From contig MFEF01000008.1 of assembly GCA_001777515.1 (NCBI GenBank), positions 1-34,672 on the forward strand: a stretch of 34,672 bases of DNA, read 5' to 3'. Positions within the stretch are counted from its first letter, which is position 1. Every line of letters starts with the position of its first letter. The notes below the pieces were generated by a model. That model searched no databases and was not told where the DNA came from. It saw only the letters and a program-made list of their open reading frames with translations. Origin of the DNA: Candidatus Doudnabacteria bacterium RIFCSPHIGHO2_01_48_18 (GTDB lineage: Bacteria > Patescibacteriota > Doudnabacteria > UBA920 > 2-01-FULL-46-14). Below, piece after piece: positions 7,599 to 15,651 of this stretch. The translations under genes were made by a program, and so were the position numbers.

Positions 7599-9291
7599 GC
7601 GTGTTTGGAAAATACGGCTGAATACTAAAAGCGAATCCATTCTCGGTTCGCTATTTGAGGCGCGCGGCCTTGCCTCCGACGAACAAATAAAATTTTTTTT
7701 CGATCCGCAGTATCAAGATCACCATGATCCATTTATGATAAAAGATATGGAAAAAGCCGTGACACGCATCAAAAAAGTTTGCGAGGAAAACAAAAAAATC
7801 ACAATCTATGCGGATTATGATGCTGACGCGGTTACCGCAGCTGCGGTACTTCTCAGATTTTTTAAACAGTGTGGCTATCAGAACATCAATTACTATATTC
7901 CTGATCGATTTACCGAAGGATATGGCATGAATCAGGACGCGATTACTGTTTTAAAAGAGCGCGGAACAAATCTCATTATTACTGTAGACTGCGGCATCAA
8001 CGCGTTTGAGTCAGTTTTAAAAGCAAATGAATTGGGCATAGATGTCGTTATCACCGACCACCACCAGCTCACCCCTCACCCTTTGAAGGGTGAGGGGGCA
8101 TTGCCGGAAGCGGCCGCTGTCGTGAATCCGCACCGGCCAGATGATCCCTACCCATTCAAGGGCCTGACTGGTGTTGGTGTTGCATTTAAACTGGTGCAAG
8201 GACTTCTCAAGGCAGGAGTGTTTACTGTTCCGCCCGGCTGGGAAAAATGGCTGCTTGATTTTGTGGCGATTGGCACGGTCGCGGATTGCCAAAGCGTTCT
8301 GGGTGAAAATCGGATTTTCGTCAAATGGGGACTTTACGTTTTGGGTAAAAGCCGCTGGATCGGTTTGAAAAAGCTTTTGCAGATGGCTGGCATAGATCGG
8401 AGCGAAATGGATACCTACAAAATCGGCTATATCATCGCGCCGCGAATCAACGCCGCAGGACGCATGGAGCACGCGGACGCAGCGCTCAAGCTGTTGCTGA
8501 CTGATGATGAAATGGAAGCAGAAGCTTTAGCGCAAAACCTTGAGCGGCTCAACCGAACGCGCCAGGAACAAACCCAGCGCATCCTCAGCGAAGCTCGCGA
8601 GCAAATGATACTCCTGGGGGATCAGAAGATTCTGCTTGCAGCGGGCGAAGGTTGGCACAAAGGCATTGTCGGGCTCGTTGCCGGGAAGCTCACCGAAGAG
8701 TTTTATCGGCCAGTGTTGGTTATGGATAAAACCGCTGAAGAAGCGACCGGGTCCGCAAGAAGCATAGGCAACTTCAACATCATCGAAGCCATCGGTCATA
8801 GCAAAGAGATATTGGTCAAATACGGCGGGCATCCGCAGGCAGCTGGTTTTACTTTGCGATCGGAGCATATCGAGACATTCCGGCGCAACTTGCTTGAATA
8901 CGCGGAAACATCGCTCACTGACGAGGATTTGTTTCAAGTGCTGCACTATGACGCGCTCGTGAGGCTAGAGCAGGTAACTCCGGAGTTCATAGAATTTATT
9001 TGTAAATTTGAGCCGACAGGCCAAGGCAATCCCAAACCAAGATTTCTACTTTCTGGTTTGAAAGTTCAAAAAATTTCAGCAATCGGCCAGGATGGAAAAC
9101 ATTTGCGTTTGCATGTGAGTTCGGAAAAGCAGACAATCGGCTGCATTGGGTTTGGCATGGGTCACCTAGCCGCAAAATTTGCCGAAGGAAGCCTGGTTGA
9201 CGTGATTTGTGAACCGCAGTTTAATGAATGGAACGGGCAGCGCAGTATTCAACTTAGACTAGTAGATATGGATTTACATGAACCCTGTTAG
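7591..9291 (+). CDS. recJ: Single-stranded-DNA-specific 5'-3' exonuclease RecJ
   Basis: DHH/DHHA1-family exonuclease used in recombination and mismatch repair. The 566-residue length is normal for RecJ. Metal-binding motifs appear in order: IYADYDADAVTAAAVL (about 70-85; the usual DxDGxT glycine is alanine here), TVDCGI, TDHHQL and the RINAAGRMEHADAAL motif in the middle of the protein. A DHHA1 domain with KYGGHPQAAGF and a C-terminal OB-like part follow. Between DHH and the LPEA segment there is an extra peptide of about nine residues (TPHPLKGEG, from residue 161) that is encoded exactly by a palindromic DNA element. The gene starts 8 bases inside gpmI. Confidence 0.95.
   Translation: MAKRVWKIRLNTKSESILGSLFEARGLASDEQIKFFFDPQYQDHHDPFMIKDMEKAVTRIKKVCEENKKITIYADYDADAVTAAAVLLRFFKQCGYQNINYYIPDRFTEGYGMNQDAITVLKERGTNLIITVDCGINAFESVLKANELGIDVVITDHHQLTPHPLKGEGALPEAAAVVNPHRPDDPYPFKGLTGVGVAFKLVQGLLKAGVFTVPPGWEKWLLDFVAIGTVADCQSVLGENRIFVKWGLYVLGKSRWIGLKKLLQMAGIDRSEMDTYKIGYIIAPRINAAGRMEHADAALKLLLTDDEMEAEALAQNLERLNRTRQEQTQRILSEAREQMILLGDQKILLAAGEGWHKGIVGLVAGKLTEEFYRPVLVMDKTAEEATGSARSIGNFNIIEAIGHSKEILVKYGGHPQAAGFTLRSEHIETFRRNLLEYAETSLTDEDLFQVLHYDALVRLEQVTPEFIEFICKFEPTGQGNPKPRFLLSGLKVQKISAIGQDGKHLRLHVSSEKQTIGCIGFGMGHLAAKFAEGSLVDVICEPQFNEWNGQRSIQLRLVDMDLHEPC
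8072..8097. repeat. Palindromic element inserted in frame in recJ
   Basis: 12-base arms CCCCTCACCCTT and AAGGGTGAGGGG flank the centre TG. The element encodes most of the residues TPHPLKGEG, which have no counterpart in the usual spacing between the DHH motif and the following LPEA segment of RecJ. Confidence 0.75.
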
Positions 9292-9345
9292 AAATGTCTT
9301 GTATTTCAACGGTCGGCGTGTGTTAACAATTAATTTCTAACGGGG
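9283..9345. repeat. Inverted repeat joining recJ stop and RNase H start
   Basis: CCCTGTTAGAAAT (9283-9295) pairs with ATTTCTAACGGGG (9333-9345) over 13 positions, one of them G-U. The loop is 37 bases. The left arm includes the recJ stop codon and the right arm ends on the first base of the GTG start of the RNase H gene, so in the RNA the start could be masked. It may instead be a dispersed repeat. Confidence 0.65.
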
Positions 9346-9755
9346 TGAAGCTAACAATCAATACTGACGGGGGAGCCAGGGGCAATCCAGGACAGGCAGG
9401 TATCGGGGTGGTTATCAAGGACGAGAGCGGCAAGGTCGTAGAAAAATTTGGCCGTTACCTCGGAGACAACTCGACCAATAATCAAGCCGAGTATGAGGCT
9501 GTGGTCGCAGCCCTGCAGGCAGCCAAAAAATTGGGTGGAACAGTACTCGAATTTCACATGGACAGCGAGCTCGCTGTGCGCCAGCTCAATCACATTTATA
9601 AGGTCAAAAACGCGGAACTGCAGGCTCTGTTTCTCAAAGCAAAAAATCTGCAGGCCGGATTCTCAAAAGTGACTTTTACCCATGTTCCGCGCGTCGAAAA
9701 CAGAGAAGCCGACACCCTGGTTAACGAGGCTATTGATAACAATTTAAAACAGTAA
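9345..9755 (+). CDS. RNase HI-family ribonuclease
   Basis: Degrades the RNA strand of RNA-DNA hybrids. The 136-residue protein has the four acidic residues of the RNase H fold: Asp in NTDGGARGNPG near the N-terminus, Glu in NNQAEYEAV (about 49), Asp in HMDSELAVRQL (about 72) and Asp in NREADTLVNEA near the C-terminus. The glycine-rich ARGNPG start is typical of the short, archaeal-like or RVT_3-type subgroup rather than of E. coli RNase HI. Translation most likely begins at GTG 9345, since an in-frame stop lies immediately upstream at 9339-9341. The start codon touches an inverted repeat. It follows recJ and precedes a YbaB-like gene. Confidence 0.92.
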   Translation: MKLTINTDGGARGNPGQAGIGVVIKDESGKVVEKFGRYLGDNSTNNQAEYEAVVAALQAAKKLGGTVLEFHMDSELAVRQLNHIYKVKNAELQALFLKAKNLQAGFSKVTFTHVPRVENREADTLVNEAIDNNLKQ

Positions 9756-9766
9756 TATAAAAAATT

Positions 9767-10012
9767 ATGTTTGAGAAATTCAAAGAACTCGCGAAACTGC
9801 GAGAAATGCAAAAAACCATTCAGAGCCAAAAGGTTGAGGTCGAACGCGAAGGCATCAAAATCGTGCTGAATGGGAATATGAAAGTCGAACAGCTGCAGCT
9901 AAACCCAAGCCTCAATCACGCCACAACCGCGCGCGTATTAAAGGATCTCGTGAATGAGGCCGTGGATAAACTGCAAAAAACTTTGGCAGGCCTGATGTCC
10001 GGCCAGATGTAA
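9767..10012 (+). CDS. YbaB/EbfC-like nucleoid-associated protein, short form
   Basis: Small basic protein of 81 residues that matches the YbaB/EbfC family pattern: an N-terminal helix rich in K, E, M and Q (FKELAKLREMQKTIQSQKVEVER), a short beta sheet around GIKIVLNGNMKVEQLQLNP, and a C-terminal helix (LVNEAVDKLQKTLAGLM). Family members are usually about 100 residues and bind DNA as dimers. This form is trimmed at both ends. It lies 11 bases after the RNase H gene and ends 1 base before the stop of the convergent PEGA gene. TATAAA just upstream is too close to the start to be its promoter. Confidence 0.8.
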   Translation: MFEKFKELAKLREMQKTIQSQKVEVEREGIKIVLNGNMKVEQLQLNPSLNHATTARVLKDLVNEAVDKLQKTLAGLMSGQM

Positions 10013-10013
10013 T

Positions 10014-11300
10014 CTAGCGAATCAAAACAAGCTTCAGGCTTTGACCATCAAGAACAGCGAGCACATCTCCATCTTCATTAAGGGAGATTTTTTTTAGAAC
10101 TTCACTGGTAAGAAGCGAATAAATATTTGGCTGGCCAGAACTGTCCCCCTCCACAGCTTTGATTTCATTGCCCTCGACAAGAAACGCGTAAGCTATGCCT
10201 TTGTGATAGAAAGGACTCAGGGTTTGGACAGTAGAGCGCAACAGCAGCCGGTTGGGAATATTTGCCAGAGATTCGTAAGCCCAGGTTTCATGACTATTGC
10301 CGTAAAGCAAAAAGTGACCGTGAATATCCCAATAGGCTGAATCGACGTTGCTATTGATCCCCGCAAGGTTGTCTTTTACTTCATAGAGCTCTCGGTCCAG
10401 CAGCAGAAAAACCTGGTTGTCAGTGGAGAGAACAATCGAGCCGTTTGCGAATGACGGTATATCCATAACCTTATCACTTCGTGTCCCGTCTACCGTCCGC
10501 ATCAGCGCGAACTGGCCAGCGGGAAGCTTTGTCAGATAATAAATCTGTTCCCCGTTTTTTTTGAAGGCCAGGACGTCATTGGCGATTACTGACACAGAAG
10601 TGCGCTCAATCCGCAACAAATCGTTTTTGCTGTTGATTCCAAGTACTGTGCCCGCATCTCCGGCAAACTGATGGCCAGTGACCGAGGGGAGCATGTAGCG
10701 AATATCGCCTGAGACATACCAATAATTTTCGCGGGATTTCAAGATGAACTCTGGCCCGCCGCCACCAAATCTTGCGTCAATAAAACGCGCTTCAGGAAGC
10801 GCTAACGTTGATGAGGCGACCACGCGCGAGACGCTTGTGTCAAAAGATGTTTGAAAAATTTTCGTCCCGGGAACATTCAAAAAGAAAATGGAATCTTCAA
10901 AAGCAAAGATGTCGCCAACATTGTCTTCGGTTTTGAGCGCGCGCGCCTCTGACAGGAGAAGACTGATCTTTTCATTTTGGCTTGGGAGGAAAGTAACCTG
11001 CCGTTCGTAGATATTCACGCGCTTGCGCCAAGTGCGATAGCCATTTTTTGTTATTTCCACCTCATATTTGTCAGGAGTAAGGAACCGCTTGGTCACCGGA
11101 GTATCGTTGAGCTTGGTATCGTTAAGCTCTACCGTCGCGCCGCGGGGTTCGGTTTTTATAACAAGCGTTCCGGTAACAACGAGATTGCCGTCATCAAAAT
11201 CGTAACGATAACCATGCGCCATGAGCACTATCAATGGTCCAAGCGCGGTAAATACCGCGATTCCGCTGATAATGAGCATGATTCTTCTACGGAGAGTCAT
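10014..11300 (-). CDS. Membrane-anchored PEGA-domain protein
   Basis: Surface or periplasm-facing protein of 428 residues; exact role unknown. One N-terminal membrane segment (IMLIISGIAVFTALGPLIVLMAHG, about residues 7-30) is followed by a PEGA domain at about 43-105: GTLVIKTEPRGATVELND and TPVTKRFLTPDKYEVEITKNGYRTWRKRV, with the typical P-x-G-A and LxPGxY-like elements. The rest has repeated beta-rich segments (for example DNVGDIFAFEDSIFFLNV, GTVLGINSKNDLLRIERT) that could form a beta-propeller, but I see no clear repeat unit. The gene is divergent from murA. An extended -10 box on its strand lies only 9 bases before the ATG. Confidence 0.82.
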   Translation of the reverse strand: MTLRRRIMLIISGIAVFTALGPLIVLMAHGYRYDFDDGNLVVTGTLVIKTEPRGATVELNDTKLNDTPVTKRFLTPDKYEVEITKNGYRTWRKRVNIYERQVTFLPSQNEKISLLLSEARALKTEDNVGDIFAFEDSIFFLNVPGTKIFQTSFDTSVSRVVASSTLALPEARFIDARFGGGGPEFILKSRENYWYVSGDIRYMLPSVTGHQFAGDAGTVLGINSKNDLLRIERTSVSVIANDVLAFKKNGEQIYYLTKLPAGQFALMRTVDGTRSDKVMDIPSFANGSIVLSTDNQVFLLLDRELYEVKDNLAGINSNVDSAYWDIHGHFLLYGNSHETWAYESLANIPNRLLLRSTVQTLSPFYHKGIAYAFLVEGNEIKAVEGDSSGQPNIYSLLTSEVLKKISLNEDGDVLAVLDGQSLKLVLIR

Positions 11301-11309
11301 TTGATGTTT

Positions 11310-11318
11310 ATTTTACCA
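11310..11318 (-). promoter_or_regulatory. Extended -10 promoter for the PEGA-domain gene
   Basis: On the minus strand TGG followed by TAAAAT (11315 down to 11310) lies 9 bases before the ATG. The predicted start of transcription would be within about 3 bases of the start codon. No good -35 box is visible. Confidence 0.55.
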
Positions 11319-11323
11319 GAAAA

Positions 11324-11332
11324 TGATATAAT
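11324..11332 (+). promoter_or_regulatory. Extended -10 promoter for murA
   Basis: TGA followed by a perfect TATAAT (11327-11332), 23 bases before the murA ATG. Spacing to any -35-like sequence is poor (TTGATG is 20 bases upstream), which the extended -10 can compensate. It overlaps head-on with the divergent PEGA gene promoter. Confidence 0.65.
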
Positions 11333-11355
11333 TTCCTAGCCTTAATGAATATCAA

Positions 11356-12624
11356 ATGAGCAAATTTATTGTCGCTGGCGCACGCGCTCTTTCAGGCGAG
11401 ATCGCGGTTAATGGGTCAAAAAACGCGGCGCTTGCGGTTCTAGCGGCTACGCTTCTTGGCAAGGGGCAGTCCCAGATTGAGAACGTTCCTGAGATTTCCG
11501 ATGTCAGGGTTTTTTTGGAGATTTTAAAATATCTCGGCGCAAAAGTAGATTTTTCGAACCGAGTCGTAACAGTCGACGCTACCGCGGCTGAGAGCAGACA
11601 AGTGAGCTCTGAGCTTGCTGGTCAACTGCGAGGTTCGGTTTTGCTTGCGGGGGCTCTTCTTGGGAGATTTGGACGAGTGGGTTTGCAAAAACCGGGTGGG
11701 GACGCGATCGGCTCGCGGCCGATTGACGTGCACCTTGATGGCTTCAAAAAACTTGGCGCCACAATCAGAGAAAACGATTTAATCGAGATTGAAGGCAAGC
11801 TTGAGGGAACCAAGATCAGCCTGCCGATCTCGTCGGTCACCGGCACGGAAAATCTGATCATGGCCGCGGTGCTTGCGCAGGGCGTAACAGAAATCCGGAT
11901 GGCCGCGACAGAACCCCATGTTCAGGACCTATGTGATTTTCTTATCGCGATGGGCGCGAAGATTTCCGGCGTGGGAACACCGACACTGCGTATCACCGGC
12001 GTGCGCTTCCTCACCGGGGCGAGATTTCGAATCTGTTCTGATGAGATAGAAACTGTTACGTTCGCGGTGGCGGCAGCGGTAACCCGGGGACAGGTGACGA
12101 TTCATAATGTAAATGTTGAAAATCTGGACGCGCCGCTCGCCGCGTTTGATCGTATGGGCGTGAAATTCATCTTGCAGGGCGGCAAAAACAAAGACAGCGG
12201 CCGTTTGCAGATTCTCAAATCAGATGAACCTTATCGGGCAGCGAAAATTGTTACCGGGGTTTTTCCGCAGCTCCTCACTGATGAGCAGCCGCTGCTTGGG
12301 GTTTTGGCCACGCAGGCCGAAGGCGAAACTCTGATCCATGACTGGATTTATGAAGGCCGGCAAGGATATTTGCGCGTCCTGGTGGAGATGGGCGCCAAGG
12401 TGGTTTTTGACGATGTTCACCGCGCCCGGATCACAGGGCCTGTAAAGCTGAAGGCGGCGGAGATTCGCACGCCAGACCTGCGAGCTGGCGCTTCCATATT
12501 GATTGCGTCGCTGGTTGCTGATGGTCAGAGCATTATTTATAATGCAGAGATAATTGACAGAGGATATGAGAGGCTCGATGAGAGATTGAATCAATTGGGC
12601 GCGAAAATAGAACGCACAGAATAA
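11356..12624 (+). CDS. murA: UDP-N-acetylglucosamine 1-carboxyvinyltransferase, Asp-type active site
   Basis: First committed step of peptidoglycan synthesis: transfer of enolpyruvate from PEP to UDP-GlcNAc in the cytosol. The 422-residue length and the two inside-out alpha/beta domains agree with the family. The substrate lysine is in GSKNAAL (Lys22, Asn23). The loop that normally reads PGGCAIGxRP reads KPGGDAIGSRPIDVHLDGF here, so the general acid Cys115 of E. coli is an aspartate (about residue 116, codon 11701-11703). Asp is known at this position in mycobacterial and chlamydial MurA, which are active but resistant to fosfomycin. The C-terminus has the usual DLRAGASILIA motif. It has its own promoter and is followed by mreB. 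Confidence 0.96.
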   Translation: MSKFIVAGARALSGEIAVNGSKNAALAVLAATLLGKGQSQIENVPEISDVRVFLEILKYLGAKVDFSNRVVTVDATAAESRQVSSELAGQLRGSVLLAGALLGRFGRVGLQKPGGDAIGSRPIDVHLDGFKKLGATIRENDLIEIEGKLEGTKISLPISSVTGTENLIMAAVLAQGVTEIRMAATEPHVQDLCDFLIAMGAKISGVGTPTLRITGVRFLTGARFRICSDEIETVTFAVAAAVTRGQVTIHNVNVENLDAPLAAFDRMGVKFILQGGKNKDSGRLQILKSDEPYRAAKIVTGVFPQLLTDEQPLLGVLATQAEGETLIHDWIYEGRQGYLRVLVEMGAKVVFDDVHRARITGPVKLKAAEIRTPDLRAGASILIASLVADGQSIIYNAEIIDRGYERLDERLNQLGAKIERTE

Positions 12625-12651
12625 TGAAATTTGATTTTTTAATTTTAAATT

Positions 12652-13665
12652 ATGTCACTTTTTGTTAAAAAGATAGGTATAGATTTGGGGACAGCCAACA
12701 CCTTGGTGTTTGTGCCGAAAAAAGGAATCGTTATCAATGAGCCGACAGTGGTGGCCATGGGTGTGGATGATAACGCGGTTTTGGCGGTAGGATCGGAAGC
12801 CAAAGAAATGCTTGGCCGAACGCCGGAAACCATCATCGCGCACCGGCCGATGAAGGATGGCGTGATTGCTGATTACCGAGTGACCAGAGCCATGCTTAAA
12901 TATTTCATCACCAAGGCGATTGGCAATGTTTGGTTTTTCCGGCCTGAGGTCATGATTTCCGTACCCGGCGGGATAACCTCCACTGAGAAACGCGCAGTCG
13001 TGGATGCCGCGCAAAGCGCGGGTGCGAAAGCCGCTTACGTCATCAAAGAAACCGTCGCCGCCGCGATTGGCGCAGGGATTGACATCAGTACGCCATCAGG
13101 GAATTTAGTAATTGACATCGGCGGTGGCACGACTGATGTTGCGGTCTTGTCGCTTGGCGGCATTGTAACCTCAACCTCAGTGCGGATGGCCGGCAACAAA
13201 ATGGATAACGCGATCGCCGAATACATTCGAAAAAAACACGGGCTCGCCGTCGGTGACCGGACAGCGGAAGAAATAAAAATGGAGATCGGTTCAGCTCTGC
13301 CGCTCGAAGATGAAATGGAACTGGAGATTCGCGGCCGCGATCTGGTGCAGGGATTGCCGAAAACTATCGTAGTTCGCACCAACGAGGTCGTGGAAGCGAT
13401 CCAGGAACCGCTGCGTGAGATTGTTCAGGCTGTAAGAGCTGTTCTACAAGAAACCCCGCCCGAGCTGGCCTCTGACGTGATCGATAAAGGCATGATTCTG
13501 ACGGGCGGCGGCGCTCTGCTTCGCAACCTCGATCGGCTGGTAGCGCAGGCCACGGGCGTACCATGCTACGTGGCTGACCAGCCAGAGCTATGTGTGGCCA
13601 AGGGGACCGGCGTGGCGCTCGAAAACCTCGAGTCATACAAACGCAGCATTCTCGCAACAAAATAG
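12652..13665 (+). CDS. mreB: Rod-shape actin-like protein MreB, first copy
   Basis: Bacterial actin homologue that organises cell-wall synthesis at the inner membrane. The 337-residue product has all nucleotide-binding elements: phosphate 1 [15 protein letters not shown], phosphate 2 [18 protein letters not shown] (about 146-163) and the adenosine motif [16 protein letters not shown] (about 279-294). The start MSLFVKKIG includes hydrophobic residues that may provide a short membrane-contacting N-terminus. It stands apart from mreC and mreD, downstream of murA, and a second MreB copy lies at 20442-21500. No ribosome-binding site is obvious in the very AT-rich 27-base spacer before it. Confidence 0.93.
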   Translation: MSLFVKKIGIDLGTANTLVFVPKKGIVINEPTVVAMGVDDNAVLAVGSEAKEMLGRTPETIIAHRPMKDGVIADYRVTRAMLKYFITKAIGNVWFFRPEVMISVPGGITSTEKRAVVDAAQSAGAKAAYVIKETVAAAIGAGIDISTPSGNLVIDIGGGTTDVAVLSLGGIVTSTSVRMAGNKMDNAIAEYIRKKHGLAVGDRTAEEIKMEIGSALPLEDEMELEIRGRDLVQGLPKTIVVRTNEVVEAIQEPLREIVQAVRAVLQETPPELASDVIDKGMILTGGGALLRNLDRLVAQATGVPCYVADQPELCVAKGTGVALENLESYKRSILATK

Positions 13666-13702
13666 CAGAAGACCCAAGCTTCCGCTTTAGCCTCTCGATT
13701 CG

Positions 13703-13708
13703 TATAAT
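13703..13708 (+). promoter_or_regulatory. -10 box for the glycosyltransferase gene, near-leaderless
   Basis: A perfect TATAAT ends 6 bases before the ATG at 13715. Normal spacing would put the transcription start on the start codon itself. No ribosome-binding site exists between them. The -35 region shows no consensus. Confidence 0.6.
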
Positions 13709-13714
13709 GATACT

Positions 13715-14836
13715 ATGCTTCTAGGTATAGACGCTTCCCAGGCAAACCGCAAGAACCGCACGGGAACCGAGTGGTATGCTTTTTATTTGCTGGAAGAATT
13801 CAAACATATCCTGGGAGGCAAAGAAGGGATAAGAGTCAGGCTCTACACGCGCGACGCCCTTCAGTCAGACATTGCCAATAACCTGCCGGACAATTTCGAG
13901 GTGCACATTCTCAGGTGGCCGTTTCGTTTTTTTTGGGGACAGCTGCGCTTGTCCGCGGAGATGCTGGCGCTTCCTCCCGATGTTTTATTTTGCCCGGCGC
14001 ACACCATCCCGCTTGTGCATCCTGGGAAAACCTATACTACGCTACACGATGTGGGATTCAAAGACTACCCAGAGCTGTATGACAAGCCTTCTCTGTGGTA
14101 TCACCAATTTTCTGCGAAGCTAGCCGTAAAAAAAGCGGTAAAAATTTTTACGGTTTCTGACTTTTCCAAGAATCGCATTATGCAAAACTATTCAGTGCCA
14201 GCTGAGCGAATTACCGTAACCTATCTTGGGTTTGATCAGTCAAAATACCATACTTTGGAGCGGCAGGTCTCAGAAAAAACAGCAGCAGAGTTTGGTTTGA
14301 AATACAAACAATTTTTTCTCTATGTGGGCAGGATCGAACCGAAGAAAAATTTGTTGCGGCAGATCGAAGGTTATGAAATGTCTGGCACAAATTTTCCCTT
14401 TGTGATCGCCGGCCGGAAGGTTGATACGCGCGACGTTGACTCATATCTGGAAAAAAGGCCAGAGCTCAAAGCCAAGATAAGGTTCCTGGATTATATTTCC
14501 GAGCAGGATAAAATCGCGCTTTACTGCAGCGCGTCTGCTTTACTTTTTGCCACGCTTTACGAGGGGTTTGGTTTGCCTATTGTTGAGGCGCAAGCCTGCG
14601 GCACGCCGGTCATAACCTCAAATACCGCAAGCAACGCGGAAATTGCCGGGCAAGGAGCGCTGATTGTTCATCCAGACAGTCCACATGAAATTGGCCAGGC
14701 GATATCAAAGGTTATCAGCGACAATAACCTCCGCGAGCAGCTCATCAGTTTTGGTTTTGAAAATAATCGCCGGTTCAACTGGCGTCAAACCGCTTTGCTG
14801 ACCCTGGAGCAACTATTGACTGGCGTGAAAAATTGA
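13715..14836 (+). CDS. GT4-family glycosyltransferase
   Basis: GT-B fold glycosyltransferase of 373 residues, probably cytosolic or peripheral to the membrane, acting in cell-surface glycan assembly. The N-terminal domain starts LLGIDASQANRKNRTGTEWY, with the glycine-containing loop that contacts the acceptor. The donor domain starts at about residue 200 with LYVGRIEPKKNLLRQIEGYE. The family's E-x7-E signature is in TLYEGFGLPIVEAQACGTPVI, followed by SNAEIAGQGALIVHPDSP. The sugar and acceptor cannot be told from sequence. It follows mreB but has its own -10 box almost touching its start codon. The stop overlaps no downstream start of confidence. Confidence 0.9.
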   Translation: MLLGIDASQANRKNRTGTEWYAFYLLEEFKHILGGKEGIRVRLYTRDALQSDIANNLPDNFEVHILRWPFRFFWGQLRLSAEMLALPPDVLFCPAHTIPLVHPGKTYTTLHDVGFKDYPELYDKPSLWYHQFSAKLAVKKAVKIFTVSDFSKNRIMQNYSVPAERITVTYLGFDQSKYHTLERQVSEKTAAEFGLKYKQFFLYVGRIEPKKNLLRQIEGYEMSGTNFPFVIAGRKVDTRDVDSYLEKRPELKAKIRFLDYISEQDKIALYCSASALLFATLYEGFGLPIVEAQACGTPVITSNTASNAEIAGQGALIVHPDSPHEIGQAISKVISDNNLREQLISFGFENNRRFNWRQTALLTLEQLLTGVKN

Positions 14837-14877
14837 GCTACAGTACTTTCTTATTTGCATTAATTACAATTTTTCCT

Positions 14878-14886
14878 GAGGAGGAG
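14878..14886 (+). promoter_or_regulatory. Strong Shine-Dalgarno that sets the start at 14890
   Basis: GAGGAGGAG with GGAGG at 14880-14884 is 5 bases before ATG 14890. This is one of the best ribosome-binding sites in the window and argues against a TTG start at 14833 that would overlap the glycosyltransferase stop. Confidence 0.8.
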
Positions 14887-14889
14887 TGT

Positions 14890-15582
14890 ATGATCAGAGC
14901 AGCAGTGAAACCGGATGCTGTGATAGAAGAAGTCGATTTGCGTTACGTTGATTACCGGCGGTTCTCCGCAAACGGCGATTGGATTGGCGGTTCGATCCAG
15001 GAAGTGTTCGCCAATAGGCCTGATGCCGCGCGTCTCACGAACATAGTGAATAATACCAGGCCGACTTGGTATGGTATCGAAAACTTTGTCACCGCTGACA
15101 TAACGATTGGCGGCCTGAAGACCGGCGATTTCGTAGTCTTGCGAATTGGTCGCAGGAGCTCGCACCGGTGCGGGAAAGGTGGAGTATTTCATCGTGATAG
15201 ATTTGTCTTTGTTCGCGGGAAGCAACAGCCCTGGATGAACGGCGGCCTCATTTGGTCGCAGTGGGCAAACAATCCGGAGGTGAGGGAAAGCGCGCTCGAT
15301 TTCCTCGCAAAGCGCGTTGGCCGTTCCCTCCTGACTCGGCGGTTTGATGACGAGACGGAAGCTTTTGAACATTGGCTTTTGATCGCCAAGAACCAGCTTT
15401 TCGAGAACGAATTGAATAAACTTGTTTGCGCGACGCATTGCCGGGGCATGGGACCAGGAACCATCGGTTCTATGCCGGTGAGAATCGCGAGCCACTCGCC
15501 GCATTTCGATCCCCCCATACCTGAACCGCACTTTATGCGAGCGCCGGACAATCTGTGCAAAGTTCCACTGCCGTTGGAGTAG
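14890..15582 (+). CDS. Protein of unknown function
   Basis: I do not recognise this 230-residue protein. It has no signal peptide or membrane segment. Composition is rich in R, W, F and H; the middle holds TADITIGGLKTGDFVVLRIGRR and RDRFVFVRGKQQPWMNGGLIW, beta-rich segments around several tryptophans. The C-terminal quarter has CATHCRGMGPG and a proline-rich tail. The two cysteines of CATHC with nearby histidines could bind metal, but this is only a possibility. It has an excellent Shine-Dalgarno site, unlike most genes here, and is followed by a strong terminator, so it seems to be a single-gene unit. The absence of similarity to neighbours and the different ribosome-binding style suggest an accessory gene. 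Confidence 0.7.
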   Translation: MIRAAVKPDAVIEEVDLRYVDYRRFSANGDWIGGSIQEVFANRPDAARLTNIVNNTRPTWYGIENFVTADITIGGLKTGDFVVLRIGRRSSHRCGKGGVFHRDRFVFVRGKQQPWMNGGLIWSQWANNPEVRESALDFLAKRVGRSLLTRRFDDETEAFEHWLLIAKNQLFENELNKLVCATHCRGMGPGTIGSMPVRIASHSPHFDPPIPEPHFMRAPDNLCKVPLPLE

Positions 15583-15589
15583 ATACAGA

Positions 15590-15631
15590 AGAGACAGAAT
15601 TTGGTAATTCCAGATTCTGTCTCTTTGGCTT
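15590..15631 (+). terminator. Intrinsic terminator after the unknown gene
   Basis: Stem arms AGAGACAGAAT (15590-15600) and ATTCTGTCTCT (15614-15624), extended inward by TGG pairing with CCA, followed by TTTGGCTTT. The T-run is interrupted. The holB promoter starts directly after it. Confidence 0.75.
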
Positions 15632-15635
15632 TATG

Positions 15636-15644
15636 TGGTATAAT
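15636..15644 (+). promoter_or_regulatory. Extended -10 promoter for holB, near-leaderless
   Basis: TGG followed by a perfect TATAAT (15639-15644), 7 bases before ATG 15652. The predicted transcript would start at or within a base of the start codon. No consensus -35. Confidence 0.65.
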
Positions 15645-15651
15645 TAACCAC

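Noticed and set aside
9279-9341. 20-codon frame between recJ and the RNase H gene
   Set aside because: It lies inside the inverted repeat and has no ribosome-binding site; probably produced by the repeat itself.
10014-11300. PEGA protein as a beta-propeller like the Asp-box protein
   Set aside because: Beta-rich segments are visible but no repeated motif supports a propeller; left as a suggestion only.
14833-14889. TTG start of the unknown gene overlapping the glycosyltransferase stop
   Set aside because: A strong GGAGG site is placed correctly for ATG 14890, and the extra residues look like read-through of an AT-rich spacer.
14860-15531. Long minus-strand reading frame opposite the unknown gene
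   Set aside because: It lies antisense to a gene with a clear ribosome-binding site and terminator, has no such signals itself and has an odd composition. The same holds for the long antisense frames inside mreB (20732-21250) and purL (30106-30714).
15601-15651. Upstream TTG start for holB
   Set aside because: The segment contains the terminator arm and the holB -10 box; homologues start as from ATG 15652.
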